Assembly: GCA_000972765.1 (NCBI GenBank)
Contig: CP011265.1
Span: 1,426,001-1,490,000, forward strand
Source of the DNA: Verrucomicrobia bacterium IMCC26134
Lineage (GTDB): Bacteria; Verrucomicrobiota; Verrucomicrobiia; Opitutales; Opitutaceae
DNA length: 64,000 bases
Reading direction: 5' to 3'
Positions 42,555-51,640 of this stretch are shown here, piece by piece; positions within the stretch are counted from its first letter, which is position 1, and each line of letters starts with the position of its first letter. A program made the translations under genes and the position numbers. Under the pieces are notes generated by a model. It was not told the DNA's origin. It saw only the letters and a list, made by a program, of their open reading frames with translations, and did no database searches.

Positions 42555-44132
42555 CTAGCGAAAAAGACGTGACAGCTTGCTCAGGAGGTTGCCTTCGGGC
42601 GTCGGCGCGACGGGTGCGGGGCGTGGATTGAGGGGTGAAGGGGCAGTCCGTTGCGGCGGGATTTCGCGTTGCTCAGGAGGGGAGGGAAGCGGGGATTTGG
42701 GCGGCGCGGCGTTCGCGGCGCGGACGGGCGGCATGGTGTTTGGTTTGAGCCGTGTGGTGCGAGCACTTTGCGCCGTGCGGGCGGCGGTGGCGATTTCCAC
42801 CTCTGGGTCGCTCAGGGCGTCGGACAGCAGTTCGTCGGGGGCATTGGGGTGTTGCACGACGGCGAGGCGCACCCGGACGTCGGGATCGCGCACGAGGTCG
42901 TAGAGATCGGCGCGGCGCCAGGCGTGGCCGCGGACGGCGAGGGCGCGAATGGCGGGCAGGCGGTCGGCGAGCAGCGTCCGCGCGGTCTCGGCGTCGAGGC
43001 CGGAAAGAGGGCGGTCCTGGAACGCCCAGTGGCGGCGGAAGATCGGGCTGCGGGTGGCGAGCAGGCAGGCGAGGTCCGGGTCGAGTTGTTCGCGGTAGGC
43101 GAGGGCGGCGAGCACCGAGGGCCGGCGGGTGGCGGCGACGCCTTGTATCTGCTCGTCAGATACGGATGGATTGGCGGCCAGGGCGATGCAGGCGGGTTCG
43201 TCGGCGAGGTCCACGAAGTAGGAGGCGATGGCGGGGTCCAGCCGCGGATTGGCGGCGAGGGTGGCGCGCACGGTGGCTTCGGCGTCCTGGGCGAGCAGCC
43301 GTTGAAGGGGACGAGGCAGGCTGGTGCGGGCTGCCACCCACCGCCGCTCCTCGGTCTCGCCGGTGGTGGCGAGGTTGAGCAGGTCGGCTTCGTCGGGCTC
43401 GACCCGGTCGCGCACGGCCTGGCGCACGCTGGAGTGCGGCGATTGCAGCAGCAGGCGTTCGGCTGCTTCAGGGAGAGTGCGGCGGCGCAGGAGGGCGAGT
43501 TGCACGTCCTCCTCGTCGGTGGAGGCCCAGCCGTTCACGGTGTCGTCGTCGGCGGGGGCGGCGGCGACGGTGTGGAGGCGGACGACGGCACTGTCGTCGA
43601 TGGCGAGGACGAGGGCGGCGGGCGCGGCGAGGGCGGACTGGCCGGCGAGGGCAAGACGGACGGAAGGTGCGGCGTCGCCGGAAAGAATGGCTTGTTGGGG
43701 GAGACGCAGGCTGGCGTTCGTGGCGAGGGCGCGGCGGACGGTGGCTTCGGGGTCGTCGGCGAGGGCGAGAAGTTCGCGGGCCGGCAGTTGCGGGTGGAGG
43801 GCGGCCTGGGCGCGGACGGAGGCGTCGGCGTGGGTGGCGAACTCGATGAGCAGATGTGGAGGGGTGCGGGGATTGGTGGCGAGGAAGGCGAGGACGTCGG
43901 GCGCGGGGTCCTGGGCGGCGAGGGTTTCGAGCAGGTGGCTGGGGGAGAGCGGATAGGCGGCGACGAAGACGCGCGCCTCGGGTGCGGTGGACGGCGGTAG
44001 GTCGGCGAGGGCTTGAAGGAGGGAGGAAGGCAGCGGCGGTTTGCGAAGGGCCTGGGCGGTGCGACGCACGCCGTCCTGCCGGATGCGGGCAAGAAGGGAG
44101 TCGGGCGTCAGGGCTTCGGAGGCGGGCGGCAT
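42555..44132 (-). CDS. Leucine-rich-repeat-variant (LRV)/HEAT-like repeat protein
   Basis: This 525-residue cytoplasmic protein is built from about fifteen 24-residue helical repeats with a LARNP/LATNP-type consensus, for example FLATNPRTPPHLL, LALADDPEATVRRALATNASL and AALAANPSVS. Such LRV repeats make a curved solenoid for protein-protein contacts. The last ~110 residues are Pro/Arg-rich and disordered. There are no catalytic motifs. The gene lies 50 bases downstream of ftsK and upstream of the two small paralogues, all on the minus strand, which suggests a shared role. The original LRV protein of Azotobacter carries a 4Fe-4S cluster at its N-terminus; no cysteine cluster is seen here. Confidence 0.8.
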   Translation of the reverse strand: MPPASEALTPDSLLARIRQDGVRRTAQALRKPPLPSSLLQALADLPPSTAPEARVFVAAYPLSPSHLLETLAAQDPAPDVLAFLATNPRTPPHLLIEFATHADASVRAQAALHPQLPARELLALADDPEATVRRALATNASLRLPQQAILSGDAAPSVRLALAGQSALAAPAALVLAIDDSAVVRLHTVAAAPADDDTVNGWASTDEEDVQLALLRRRTLPEAAERLLLQSPHSSVRQAVRDRVEPDEADLLNLATTGETEERRWVAARTSLPRPLQRLLAQDAEATVRATLAANPRLDPAIASYFVDLADEPACIALAANPSVSDEQIQGVAATRRPSVLAALAYREQLDPDLACLLATRSPIFRRHWAFQDRPLSGLDAETARTLLADRLPAIRALAVRGHAWRRADLYDLVRDPDVRVRLAVVQHPNAPDELLSDALSDPEVEIATAARTAQSARTTRLKPNTMPPVRAANAAPPKSPLPSPPEQREIPPQRTAPSPLNPRPAPVAPTPEGNLLSKLSRLFR

Positions 44133-44182
44133 GGTTTATTTAAGGGGCAAGGGGTAAGTTGGTAACTTGCAGCCGAGCGTGT

Positions 44183-45949
44183 TTAATCGAGATGCAGGTC
44201 GCCGGGCTGGACGTAGATCTCGCGCGGGTTGTTGCCGACGGCGGGGCCGATGAAGCGGCGTTTCTCCATCTCGTCGATGAGGCTGGCGGCGCGGTTGTAG
44301 CCGATGCGAAGCCGGCGTTGCAGATAGCTCGTGCTGGCGCGGCCGTGCGAGGAAATGATCTCGAGGGCCTCCTTGATCATGGGGTCTAGGCCGGAGTGGG
44401 TCTCGTTGTCGCCCATGATGTCCTCGCCGCCGCCGGGGGCGTCCTCGGAGCGGAGTTCGACGCGGTAACGGGGTTGGAGCTGGGACTTGAGCGAGGCGAC
44501 GATCTGCTCGACCTCGGCGTCGTCCACGAAGGGGGCTTGCAGGCGTTGGAGGCGTCCGAGGCCGGGCGGGCTGTAAAGCATGTCGCCGCGACCCTGGAGC
44601 GCCTCGGCGCCCTTGCCGTCGAGGATGGTGCGCGAGTCGATTTGTGACGAAACCTGGAAAGCGACTCGGGTGGGGAAGTTGGCCTTGATGACGCCGGTGA
44701 TGACGTTTACCGAGGGGCGTTGGGTGGCGAGGATGGTGTGGATGCCGACGGCGCGGGCCATCTGGGCGAGGCGGGCGATGGGCGTCTCGACCTCCTGTGC
44801 GGCGGTCATCATCAAGTCGGCGAGCTCGTCGATGATGAGGACGATGAAGGGAAGTTTGGCAAAACCCTCGACGGCGGCCTTGGCGTTGTAGCCGGCGAGA
44901 TTGCGGACGTTTTTCTCGGAGAGGGTTTCGTAGCGGCGCTCCATCTCGCGGACGAGCCACTTGAGGGCCTGGCAGGCCTGCTTGGGGTCGGTGACGACCG
45001 GGTGGATCAAGTGAGGCAGATCGCGGTAGATGGCGAACTCGACGATCTTCGGGTCAATGAGCACGAGCTCCAACTCGTCCGGCCGGAAGCGGTAGAGGAG
45101 CGAAAGGATGATGTTGCTGATGCAGACGGATTTTCCGCTGCCGGTGGCGCCGGCGATGAGCGCGTGCGGGGCCTTGGCCAGATCGCAGATGACGTGACGG
45201 CCGGTGATGTCCACGCCGAGCACGATGGGGAGATCGGCGGTGGAGTCGCGCCAGGCGGCGGATTCGAAGGCGGCGCGTAAAGCGAGCGGCACGGAGCGAC
45301 GGTTGGGCGTTTCCACGCCCACGAAACTCTCGCCCGGGATCGGCGCCTGAATGCGGACGGCGTTGGCGGAGAGGGCGAGGGCGAGGTTTTTTTCGAGGCC
45401 GGCGATGGCTTCGACGCGCACGCCGAAGCCGGGTTTGACGCGGAACTGGGTGACGCGCGGGCCGACGATGGAATCGTAAACGAAGGCATCGACGGAAAAA
45501 CTATCGAGCGTGGTCTGGAGAATCTGTTTATTGGCGGCGACTTCCTCGGGCGGGACGAGCTCCTGCTCGGCGGCGGTGGCGGGCCGGAGCAAATCGAGGA
45601 CCGGGAGCCGGTAGGTGGCGAGATCTTCCGGGGTAAAAGGCTCTGGCGGCGGAGTGCGGGGCGCGGCCTGTTCGGCGGGCGGTCGATCGGACTCGCTGCC
45701 AACCGCTTCGCTCCCCTCGGGTGTTTGCCCGATGGCGGCGATGTCGGCCTGGCGATCGCGGGCGTTTTTTCGGAGTGAATCGATGTGGTCGAGGGCGTCT
45801 TCGAGGCGGTCGCGGTGGCGGGCCTGGAGTGTGGTGCGTTCCTCCCGGCGCGCCGCGAGATCCTCCTGCCAGCGCGCGAGCAAGGCATGGTCTTCCGCGA
45901 GCATGGCATCGTGGGCTGCGGGCAAGGGAAGGGACGGTGGGGCCGACAT
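44183..45949 (-). CDS. ftsK: FtsK/SpoIIIE-family DNA translocase without membrane domain
   Basis: This 588-residue protein is a double-stranded-DNA translocase of the FtsK family, which moves chromosome termini during division. It lacks the four N-terminal transmembrane helices. Instead there is a charged N-terminal region of about 115 residues rich in Arg, Glu and Ala, then the alpha domain (about 140-230), the RecA-like beta domain with Walker A GATGSGKS near 267-274 and Walker B LIIDELAD near 372-379, and a C-terminal gamma winged-helix (SYLQRRLRIGYNRAA, about 525-545). The gamma domain should read KOPS-like sequences. A soluble form suggests either a paralogue for another DNA-moving task, or a lineage in which the anchor is a separate protein. 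ATG 45949 is followed by no hydrophobic segment. Confidence 0.9.
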   Translation of the reverse strand: MSAPPSLPLPAAHDAMLAEDHALLARWQEDLAARREERTTLQARHRDRLEDALDHIDSLRKNARDRQADIAAIGQTPEGSEAVGSESDRPPAEQAAPRTPPPEPFTPEDLATYRLPVLDLLRPATAAEQELVPPEEVAANKQILQTTLDSFSVDAFVYDSIVGPRVTQFRVKPGFGVRVEAIAGLEKNLALALSANAVRIQAPIPGESFVGVETPNRRSVPLALRAAFESAAWRDSTADLPIVLGVDITGRHVICDLAKAPHALIAGATGSGKSVCISNIILSLLYRFRPDELELVLIDPKIVEFAIYRDLPHLIHPVVTDPKQACQALKWLVREMERRYETLSEKNVRNLAGYNAKAAVEGFAKLPFIVLIIDELADLMMTAAQEVETPIARLAQMARAVGIHTILATQRPSVNVITGVIKANFPTRVAFQVSSQIDSRTILDGKGAEALQGRGDMLYSPPGLGRLQRLQAPFVDDAEVEQIVASLKSQLQPRYRVELRSEDAPGGGEDIMGDNETHSGLDPMIKEALEIISSHGRASTSYLQRRLRIGYNRAASLIDEMEKRRFIGPAVGNNPREIYVQPGDLHLD

Positions 45950-46170
45950 CGGGGCGAAAGGACAAAGGCGCGGCGCGGATGATGCAACCCTGCGAAGGAG
46001 GTTTTTGAAAACAGGCGAGGCGGCGGAGAAAACCGCGGCGGCCGGATTGATTCATGATTCACTCCAAACCGGCCATATTCGTTCTGTTCGAATCTAAGAG
46101 GCTTGCGCTGGATCAAACACTGCAGCTTTTTGCGCGTGGTCAGCACCCCAACCAACCCCACTGCCCTCGA

Positions 46171-47646
46171 ATGTTGAGTCTTAGAAATGTCGCAAAAACC
46201 TATCCAGGGGTGCGTGCCCTGCGCGGCGTGCGGCTGGAATTGGCGGCCGGCGAGGTGCACGCCCTGCTGGGCGAAAACGGCGCGGGCAAGAGCACCTTGA
46301 TCAAGATTGCCAGCGGCGTCGTGCAACCCGATCCCGGCGCGGAGATACGAATTGGCGGCGTCGTGGTGGAGCATGCCACGCCGCGTCAGATACAGGAGCT
46401 GGGCGTGGCGGTCGTTTACCAGAACCCGACTTTGTTCGCCGAGCTGTCGGTCGCGGAAAACCTTTTGTTTGGCGAGGACGGCGCGGTGATCTCCTGGCGT
46501 GGCCGCGCCGCCGCCGCGCGCGCCTTGCTTGCCCGCATCGGCGCCGAACTGGATGTCGAGCGTCCGGTCAAGGACCTGCGCATGGCGGAGAAACAGCTGC
46601 TCGAAATTGCCCGCGCCCTCGGCCGCAAGGCCCGCGTGCTCATCCTCGACGAACCCACCGCCTCGCTGTCCCAGCAAGACGCCGACCGCCTGCTCGATCT
46701 GGTGGAGAAACTCCGCGCCGAGGGCGTCGCCATCCTTTACATCACCCACCGTCTGGAAGAGGTTCTGCGCCTCGCCGACCGTTTCACCGTGCTGCGCGAC
46801 GGCGCCTACATCGGCACCTACCCGCGCTCCGAGGTGGACCGCGCCCGCCTCATCCAGCTCATGGCCGGCCGCGACCTCGCCGAGATGTTCCCCAAGGTTC
46901 GCGTTCCCCTCGGCGAGACCGTTCTCGATACCCGCGCTCTTTGCCACGAGCCCTCCGGCGTGGATAACATCTCCCTGTCCGTGCGTCGCGGCGAGATTCT
47001 CGGCCTCGCCGGCCTGGTCGGCGCCGGCCGCACCGAGTTTGCCCGCGTGCTCTTCGGTCTCTCGCCCGCCACTTCCGGCGCCATCCTCATCGACGGAAAA
47101 CCCGTGGCCATCCGCACCGTGGGCGATGCCCTCGCCCAAGGCCTCGCGTATGTGCCCGAGGACCGCAAGGAGCACGGCGTGGTCGAGGCCCTGCCCATCG
47201 CCGAAAACATCTCGCTTCCCATTCTCCGCCGCCTTGCCGGCGTCTGGCTCGAAGAACCGCGCGAGGAACAACTCGCCGCCGAGCTCTCCGCCCGCCTCGG
47301 GGTGAAGGCCGCCTCGATCTACGTCGCCGCCGGCACGCTCTCGGGCGGCAACCAACAAAAAGTCGCACTCGCCCGCTGGCTCGCGACCAAGCCCCGCGTG
47401 CTCATCCTCGACGAGCCCACCCAGGGCATCGACGTCGGCGCCAAGGCCGAGATCCATCGTATCATGGGCGAGCTCGTGAAGGAGGGCCTCGCCATCATTC
47501 TCATCTCATCCGAACTCCCCGAGTTGCTCGGCCTCGCCGACCGCATCGCCGTGCTTCGTCGCGGCCACCTGGCCGGCATCCTCTCCGCCGAGGAAGCCAG
47601 TCGCGAGGCTGTGCTCCATCTTGCCTTGGAGGACAACGCATCATGA
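46171..47646 (+). CDS. CUT2-family sugar ABC transporter, dual ATPase subunit
   Basis: This 491-residue protein has two fused nucleotide-binding domains, as in RbsA, LsrA and RhaT. The first has Walker A GENGAGKS at 34-41 and ILDEPTAS later; the second carries the intact signature LSGGNQQ near 390 and ILDEPTQG. The first signature (MAEKQLLEIARAL) is degenerate, as usual in this family. I start at ATG 46171, where the domain begins; a longer frame to 46054 adds unrelated residues. The stop overlaps the permease start (ATGA). The importer should take up a monosaccharide such as rhamnose or ribose, or autoinducer-2. Confidence 0.9.
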   Translation: MLSLRNVAKTYPGVRALRGVRLELAAGEVHALLGENGAGKSTLIKIASGVVQPDPGAEIRIGGVVVEHATPRQIQELGVAVVYQNPTLFAELSVAENLLFGEDGAVISWRGRAAAARALLARIGAELDVERPVKDLRMAEKQLLEIARALGRKARVLILDEPTASLSQQDADRLLDLVEKLRAEGVAILYITHRLEEVLRLADRFTVLRDGAYIGTYPRSEVDRARLIQLMAGRDLAEMFPKVRVPLGETVLDTRALCHEPSGVDNISLSVRRGEILGLAGLVGAGRTEFARVLFGLSPATSGAILIDGKPVAIRTVGDALAQGLAYVPEDRKEHGVVEALPIAENISLPILRRLAGVWLEEPREEQLAAELSARLGVKAASIYVAAGTLSGGNQQKVALARWLATKPRVLILDEPTQGIDVGAKAEIHRIMGELVKEGLAIILISSELPELLGLADRIAVLRRGHLAGILSAEEASREAVLHLALEDNAS

Positions 47647-48590
47647 CCTCGCTGCTCCGCCGTCACTCCCGCGAGGCCGCCCTGCTCTCCGCCATCGCCG
47701 CGCTTTTCCTGCTGCCTCTTTTCGGGGTGAACGGGTTTTACGCCGTCTCGACTTTCCGCAGTCTCGCCATCGACAACCTGCCCGTCCTGCTCGCCGCCGC
47801 CGGTATGACGCTCGTCATCGTGGCCGGCCAGATCGACATCTCCATCGGCTCCCAATTCGTGGTGGGCGGCATCGCCGCCGGCCTGCTCGCCAAGTCCGGG
47901 CTGCCCATGCCGTTCGTCGTGCTTGCCACGATCGCGCTCGGCGCCGTGCTCGGCGCTCTCAACGGCCTGCTCGTCGCCGCCGCGCGGATACCCGCCATCA
48001 TCGCCACGCTCGCCACGATGGTCCTGCTTCGCAACGGGGTGCTTCGCGCCACCGGCGGTGACTGGATCCAGAACCTGCCCGCCGGTTTCCAGTGGTTCGG
48101 CCTGCCCTCCGGTGTCGCGCAAGTCGCCTACCTCGCCGCCGCCGCCGCGCTTTTTGGCGCCTTCGCCTGGGCCATGCGCAACACCTCCGCCGGTCGCGCT
48201 TTTTACGCCGTTGGGTGCGATCATGAGGCCGCGCGCCGCATCGGCCTGAACCCGTCTCGCCAGGTGGTCGCCGCCTTTGCCGTGCTCGGTGTCGCCACTG
48301 CCGTCGCCGCGTTGCTCAACTTCACCCGCTATCCCACGATCGAGACCAACGCCGGTCTTGGCTTTGAGCTGAAGGTCATAGCCGCCGTCGTTGTCGGCGG
48401 CACCGCCATCACCGGCGGTCGCGGCTCGCCCATCGGGACTTTACTCGGTGTCATTCTGCTCGGCTCCATCGGCACCGTTTTCACGTTCCTGCACGTCAAC
48501 CCGGCTTGGGAGAAAGCCATCCAGGGCGCCATCCTGCTCGTCGCCGTCGTGGCTGACACCGCCTTCCGAAAGGAGTCCGCCCGTGGTTGA
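47643..48590 (+). CDS. CUT2-family ABC transporter permease 1
   Basis: This 315-residue inner-membrane protein is a BPD_transp_2-type permease like RbsC, LsrC or RhaP. It contains about nine or ten hydrophobic segments, the conserved GQIDISIGSQFVVGGI block at about 61-76, and the INGGRGSP-like AITGGRGSPIGTLLG near the end. It is translated from an ATG that overlaps the ATPase stop. The next gene starts inside its last codons at a GTG behind AGGAG (48571-48575), so the operon is tightly coupled. Two separate permeases in one operon resemble the lsr and rha systems. Confidence 0.88.
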   Translation: MTSLLRRHSREAALLSAIAALFLLPLFGVNGFYAVSTFRSLAIDNLPVLLAAAGMTLVIVAGQIDISIGSQFVVGGIAAGLLAKSGLPMPFVVLATIALGAVLGALNGLLVAAARIPAIIATLATMVLLRNGVLRATGGDWIQNLPAGFQWFGLPSGVAQVAYLAAAAALFGAFAWAMRNTSAGRAFYAVGCDHEAARRIGLNPSRQVVAAFAVLGVATAVAALLNFTRYPTIETNAGLGFELKVIAAVVVGGTAITGGRGSPIGTLLGVILLGSIGTVFTFLHVNPAWEKAIQGAILLVAVVADTAFRKESARG

Positions 48591-50718
48591 TAAAACGTCC
48601 GCGTCCGCCGCGACACCTCCCGGTCGTCCGTCGGCCTTCGCCCGCTGGCTGCCCAACGCCGAGTGGGTGCTACTGCTCGTGCTGCTCGCCGAGGCGGTGG
48701 GCTTCGGTCTCGCCCATCCGCGTTTTCTCACGCTCGACAACGGGTTTGAGATCGCACGTCTCGCCGCCGAGGTCGGTCTGCTCGCTTTCGGCCTCACCTT
48801 TGTGATCAAGACTGGCGGCATCGACCTCTCGGTCGGCTCCATGATGGGACTGACCGCCGTCACCCTCGGCGGCGCGTGGTCCCTCGGGTTGCCAATCTGG
48901 CTCGCCGCGCTGCTAGCGGTCGCGCTCGGTGGGGCGGGCGGCGCGCTGCACGGCCTGCTCATCACGCGGCTGCGGGTGCCGCCGCTCATCGTCACCCTCG
49001 GAACCTTCTCCCTCTATCGCGGCCTCGCCGAGGCGCTGACCGGCGGTTCGGTGAGCTACACCGGGTTCCCTGCCTCGTTTCTTGCTCTCGGCCAGTCCTA
49101 CCTTGCGGGGTGGTTGCCGGTGCAACTCGTCGTGGTCGGCTTGTTGTTCATGCTCCTCTGGGTGCTGCTGCAGCGCACTGTTTTCGGACGCGAACTCGGC
49201 GTGATCGGCCACAACCCCGGCGGTGCTCGCTTCGCGGGTGTGAGCGTCGCCTCCGTCACCACGCGGGCCTACGTGCTCTGCGGTGCCTGTGCGGCGCTCG
49301 CGGGCGTGATCTACGTCTCCCGCATCGGTCAGGCCAAGGCCGACGCAGGCCTCGGCTACGAGCTCACCGCCATCGCCGCCGTCGTGCTGGGCGGCACCTC
49401 GATCAATGGCGGTCGTGGCACGCTGCATGGCACCTTGCTCGGGCTGCTCTGCCTCATTGTGCTGCAAAACGGTCTTCGCCTCGCCGGCCAGCCCAGCGAG
49501 ATCGCAGGTCTGCTGACCGGCGCCGTGCTCATTGTGGCCATCACCGCCTCGCGCTTTCTTTTCCAATCCTCCGCTCGCCCCGCCGCTGCGGACGAATCGC
49601 TTTCAAACCCCGACGAACTCACCATGAAAAACAGTCAACTCGCCCTCCTCATCGCCGCCATCCTCGGTGGTGCCGCGCTCATCGCCGTGAGCAATGTCTT
49701 CCTCGCCCGCTCCGTGACCGAGGCCGGCTCCGCTGCCGTCCAGTCCGCCCGCTCCGCTTCACTGCCTGCGTCCGCTGGCGCGACCTCCGTCGCCGCCGCC
49801 AAGCCCCCCGCCGTGCGCACGGTCGTGGCGCTCACGCCGAAGGCGAAGGCCGACCCCTATTTCGTGTCCTGCAAACAGGGCGCGGACGCCGCCGCCGCCG
49901 AGCTCGGCGTTGATCTACTTTGGGATGCCCCCACCGATCCGGATCCGGCCAAGCAGACCGAGATCGTCGAGGCCTGGATCACACGCGGCGTCGATGTGAT
50001 CGCGGCGAGCTGCGCCAGCCCCGAGGCCCTGTCCTCCGTGCTGCGCAAGGCGCAGGAACGCGGCATCAAGGTCATCTCGTGGGACGCCGACGCGAAGAGC
50101 GACGCCCGCGGCTTTTTCGTCAACCAAGCCACCGCCGAAGGCATCGGCAGCACGCTGGCCGACGAGGGCGCCCGCCTCGCCGGAGGCAAGGGACGCTACG
50201 CCATCATCACCGCCTCCCTCACCGATTCGAACCAGAACGAGTGGATCAAGTTCATCAAGGCCCGCATGGCCGCCGCCTATCCCGGCATGGAGCTGGCGGC
50301 TGTTCAGCCCTCTGACGGCCAGCGTGACAAGGCCATGACCGAGGCCCGCAACATCGTCCGCGCCTACCCCGACGTGAAGGTCATCATCGCCGTCGCCGCC
50401 CCCGCCGTCCCCGGCGCCGCCGAGGCCCTGAAACAGGAAAACCGCCGCGACGTGAAGCTCACCGGTCTCTCCGTGCCCAGCCTTTGCAAGAGTTACGTCC
50501 ACGACGACTGGATACAGAGCATCGTGCTCTGGAATACCCAGGATCTCGGCTACCTCACGGTGCGCGCATCCGCCGCGGTGCAGGACGGCACCTTGAAGCC
50601 CGGCGCGACCAGCTTCTCCGCCGGACGCCTCGGCTCCCTGAAGGTAGAGGGCGACCAGATCCTCCTCGGCAAGCCCTTCATTTTTAACGCCGCCAACATC
50701 GACGGCTTTAATTTCTAA
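48583..50718 (+). CDS. Fusion of CUT2-family permease 2 and its substrate-binding protein
   Basis: This 711-residue polypeptide is unusual: residues 1-345 are a second BPD_transp_2 permease (GGIDLSVGSMMGLT near 85-98, INGGRGTLHGTLLG near 275-288). They continue without a stop into a type I substrate-binding protein (about 405-711) of the RbsB/LsrB/RhaS fold. The junction holds a Met at residue 348 (nucleotide 49624) and a hydrophobic helix (LALLIAAILGGAALIAVSNVFLA) that could be a signal anchor placing the binding domain in the periplasm. An internal start at 49624 without Shine-Dalgarno would restore separate proteins. The frame is open throughout. I start the fusion at GTG 48583 behind AGGAG. 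Substrate-binding segments include YVHDDWIQSIVLWNTQDLGY, typical of the AI-2/rhamnose group. Confidence 0.87.
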   Translation: MVDKTSASAATPPGRPSAFARWLPNAEWVLLLVLLAEAVGFGLAHPRFLTLDNGFEIARLAAEVGLLAFGLTFVIKTGGIDLSVGSMMGLTAVTLGGAWSLGLPIWLAALLAVALGGAGGALHGLLITRLRVPPLIVTLGTFSLYRGLAEALTGGSVSYTGFPASFLALGQSYLAGWLPVQLVVVGLLFMLLWVLLQRTVFGRELGVIGHNPGGARFAGVSVASVTTRAYVLCGACAALAGVIYVSRIGQAKADAGLGYELTAIAAVVLGGTSINGGRGTLHGTLLGLLCLIVLQNGLRLAGQPSEIAGLLTGAVLIVAITASRFLFQSSARPAAADESLSNPDELTMKNSQLALLIAAILGGAALIAVSNVFLARSVTEAGSAAVQSARSASLPASAGATSVAAAKPPAVRTVVALTPKAKADPYFVSCKQGADAAAAELGVDLLWDAPTDPDPAKQTEIVEAWITRGVDVIAASCASPEALSSVLRKAQERGIKVISWDADAKSDARGFFVNQATAEGIGSTLADEGARLAGGKGRYAIITASLTDSNQNEWIKFIKARMAAAYPGMELAAVQPSDGQRDKAMTEARNIVRAYPDVKVIIAVAAPAVPGAAEALKQENRRDVKLTGLSVPSLCKSYVHDDWIQSIVLWNTQDLGYLTVRASAAVQDGTLKPGATSFSAGRLGSLKVEGDQILLGKPFIFNAANIDGFNF

Positions 50719-50749
50719 ACCGCGCGCTCCTGCGACGAATCGCCTGCGC

Positions 50750-51640
50750 TCACTGGCTGGCGGGGATGGCGATGCGTAGGCTTCGCGGCAGCACGCGGAC
50801 CTCGATGGCGGCGGGGGCGGGACGGACCTCGCCATCGGTGTGGATAAAGCCGGGTTCGGGGCGTTCGATCACGAAACGGGCGGCACGCAGGCGGGTGACG
50901 CTCGCCGCGCCGTCGAGCTTGCCGGCGAACATACGCACGGCCAGCGGGAGCGCGTTCCAGGCGTTTACTTTGCTCAGCACCGTCAGGTCGAGCAGGCCGT
51001 CGTCCACGCGGGCGCCCGGGGCGATGTAGCAGTCGTTGCCGTATTGGTCGGAGTTGGCCACGGCGACGATGAAACCGGGCGTGGTGATCGGTGCGGCCTC
51101 GCCGGCGCGGATGGTGTAGTGCGCCGGTTTATAGGAAAACAGGGTGCCGAGGGAGGTGCGCACGTAGGCGGGCAGGCCGCGCCGGATGAGGGCGTTGAAG
51201 CGGGCGCTGATCTCGGCGTCGAAGCCCAGGCCCATGGCGTTGAAAAAGGCGTGGCCGTCGGCGCTGCCGGTGTCGATCAAGCGGGTGCGGTTGGCGAGCA
51301 AGGCGCGGAAGGCGCCCTTGCCGGGGCCGGGTATGCCGAGATGGCGGCCGAGGCCGTTGCCCGAGCCGCAGGGGATGAGGCCGAGGGCGGCGGGGGTGCC
51401 GACGAGGGCGGCTGCGACCTCGTTCATGGTGCCGTCTCCTCCGATGGCGACGACCAGACCACAGCCCTGGTCAATGGCGCGTCGGGCCAGCTCGGTGGCG
51501 TGCAGCGGACGCTCGGTGGGGACGACGGAGGCGTCGAGCTTGTGCTCGGCGATGAAGGCGCGGGTGTGCTCGAGAAGCCAGGGATTGCGGGCGTTGTGGC
51601 CGGAGCGGGGGTTGAAAATGAAGCGGGTGCGGGGGATCAT
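50750..51640 (-). CDS. Diacylglycerol-kinase-type lipid kinase
   Basis: This 296-residue protein is a DAGK-catalytic-domain enzyme (YegS/DgkB/sphingosine-kinase-like) that phosphorylates a lipid hydroxyl with ATP. GGDGTMNE at 67-74, PCGSGNGLGRHL at about 92-103 and GLGFDAEI near 134-141 are intact. I start it at ATG 51640, which overlaps the glycosyltransferase stop as ATGA; a frame extending to 51919 overlaps that gene and lacks family sequence. The pair may make or modify a glycolipid. YegS and DgkB have the same C-terminal beta-sandwich, seen here in the region that ends DGEVRPAPAAIEVRVLP. Confidence 0.9.
   Translation of the reverse strand: MIPRTRFIFNPRSGHNARNPWLLEHTRAFIAEHKLDASVVPTERPLHATELARRAIDQGCGLVVAIGGDGTMNEVAAALVGTPAALGLIPCGSGNGLGRHLGIPGPGKGAFRALLANRTRLIDTGSADGHAFFNAMGLGFDAEISARFNALIRRGLPAYVRTSLGTLFSYKPAHYTIRAGEAAPITTPGFIVAVANSDQYGNDCYIAPGARVDDGLLDLTVLSKVNAWNALPLAVRMFAGKLDGAASVTRLRAARFVIERPEPGFIHTDGEVRPAPAAIEVRVLPRSLRIAIPASQ

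Noticed and set aside
45007-47457. 816-codon minus-strand frame spanning the ftsK 5' end and the ABC ATPase
   Set aside because: It covers two genes with clear Walker motifs in other frames and has no domain; its length comes from codon bias.
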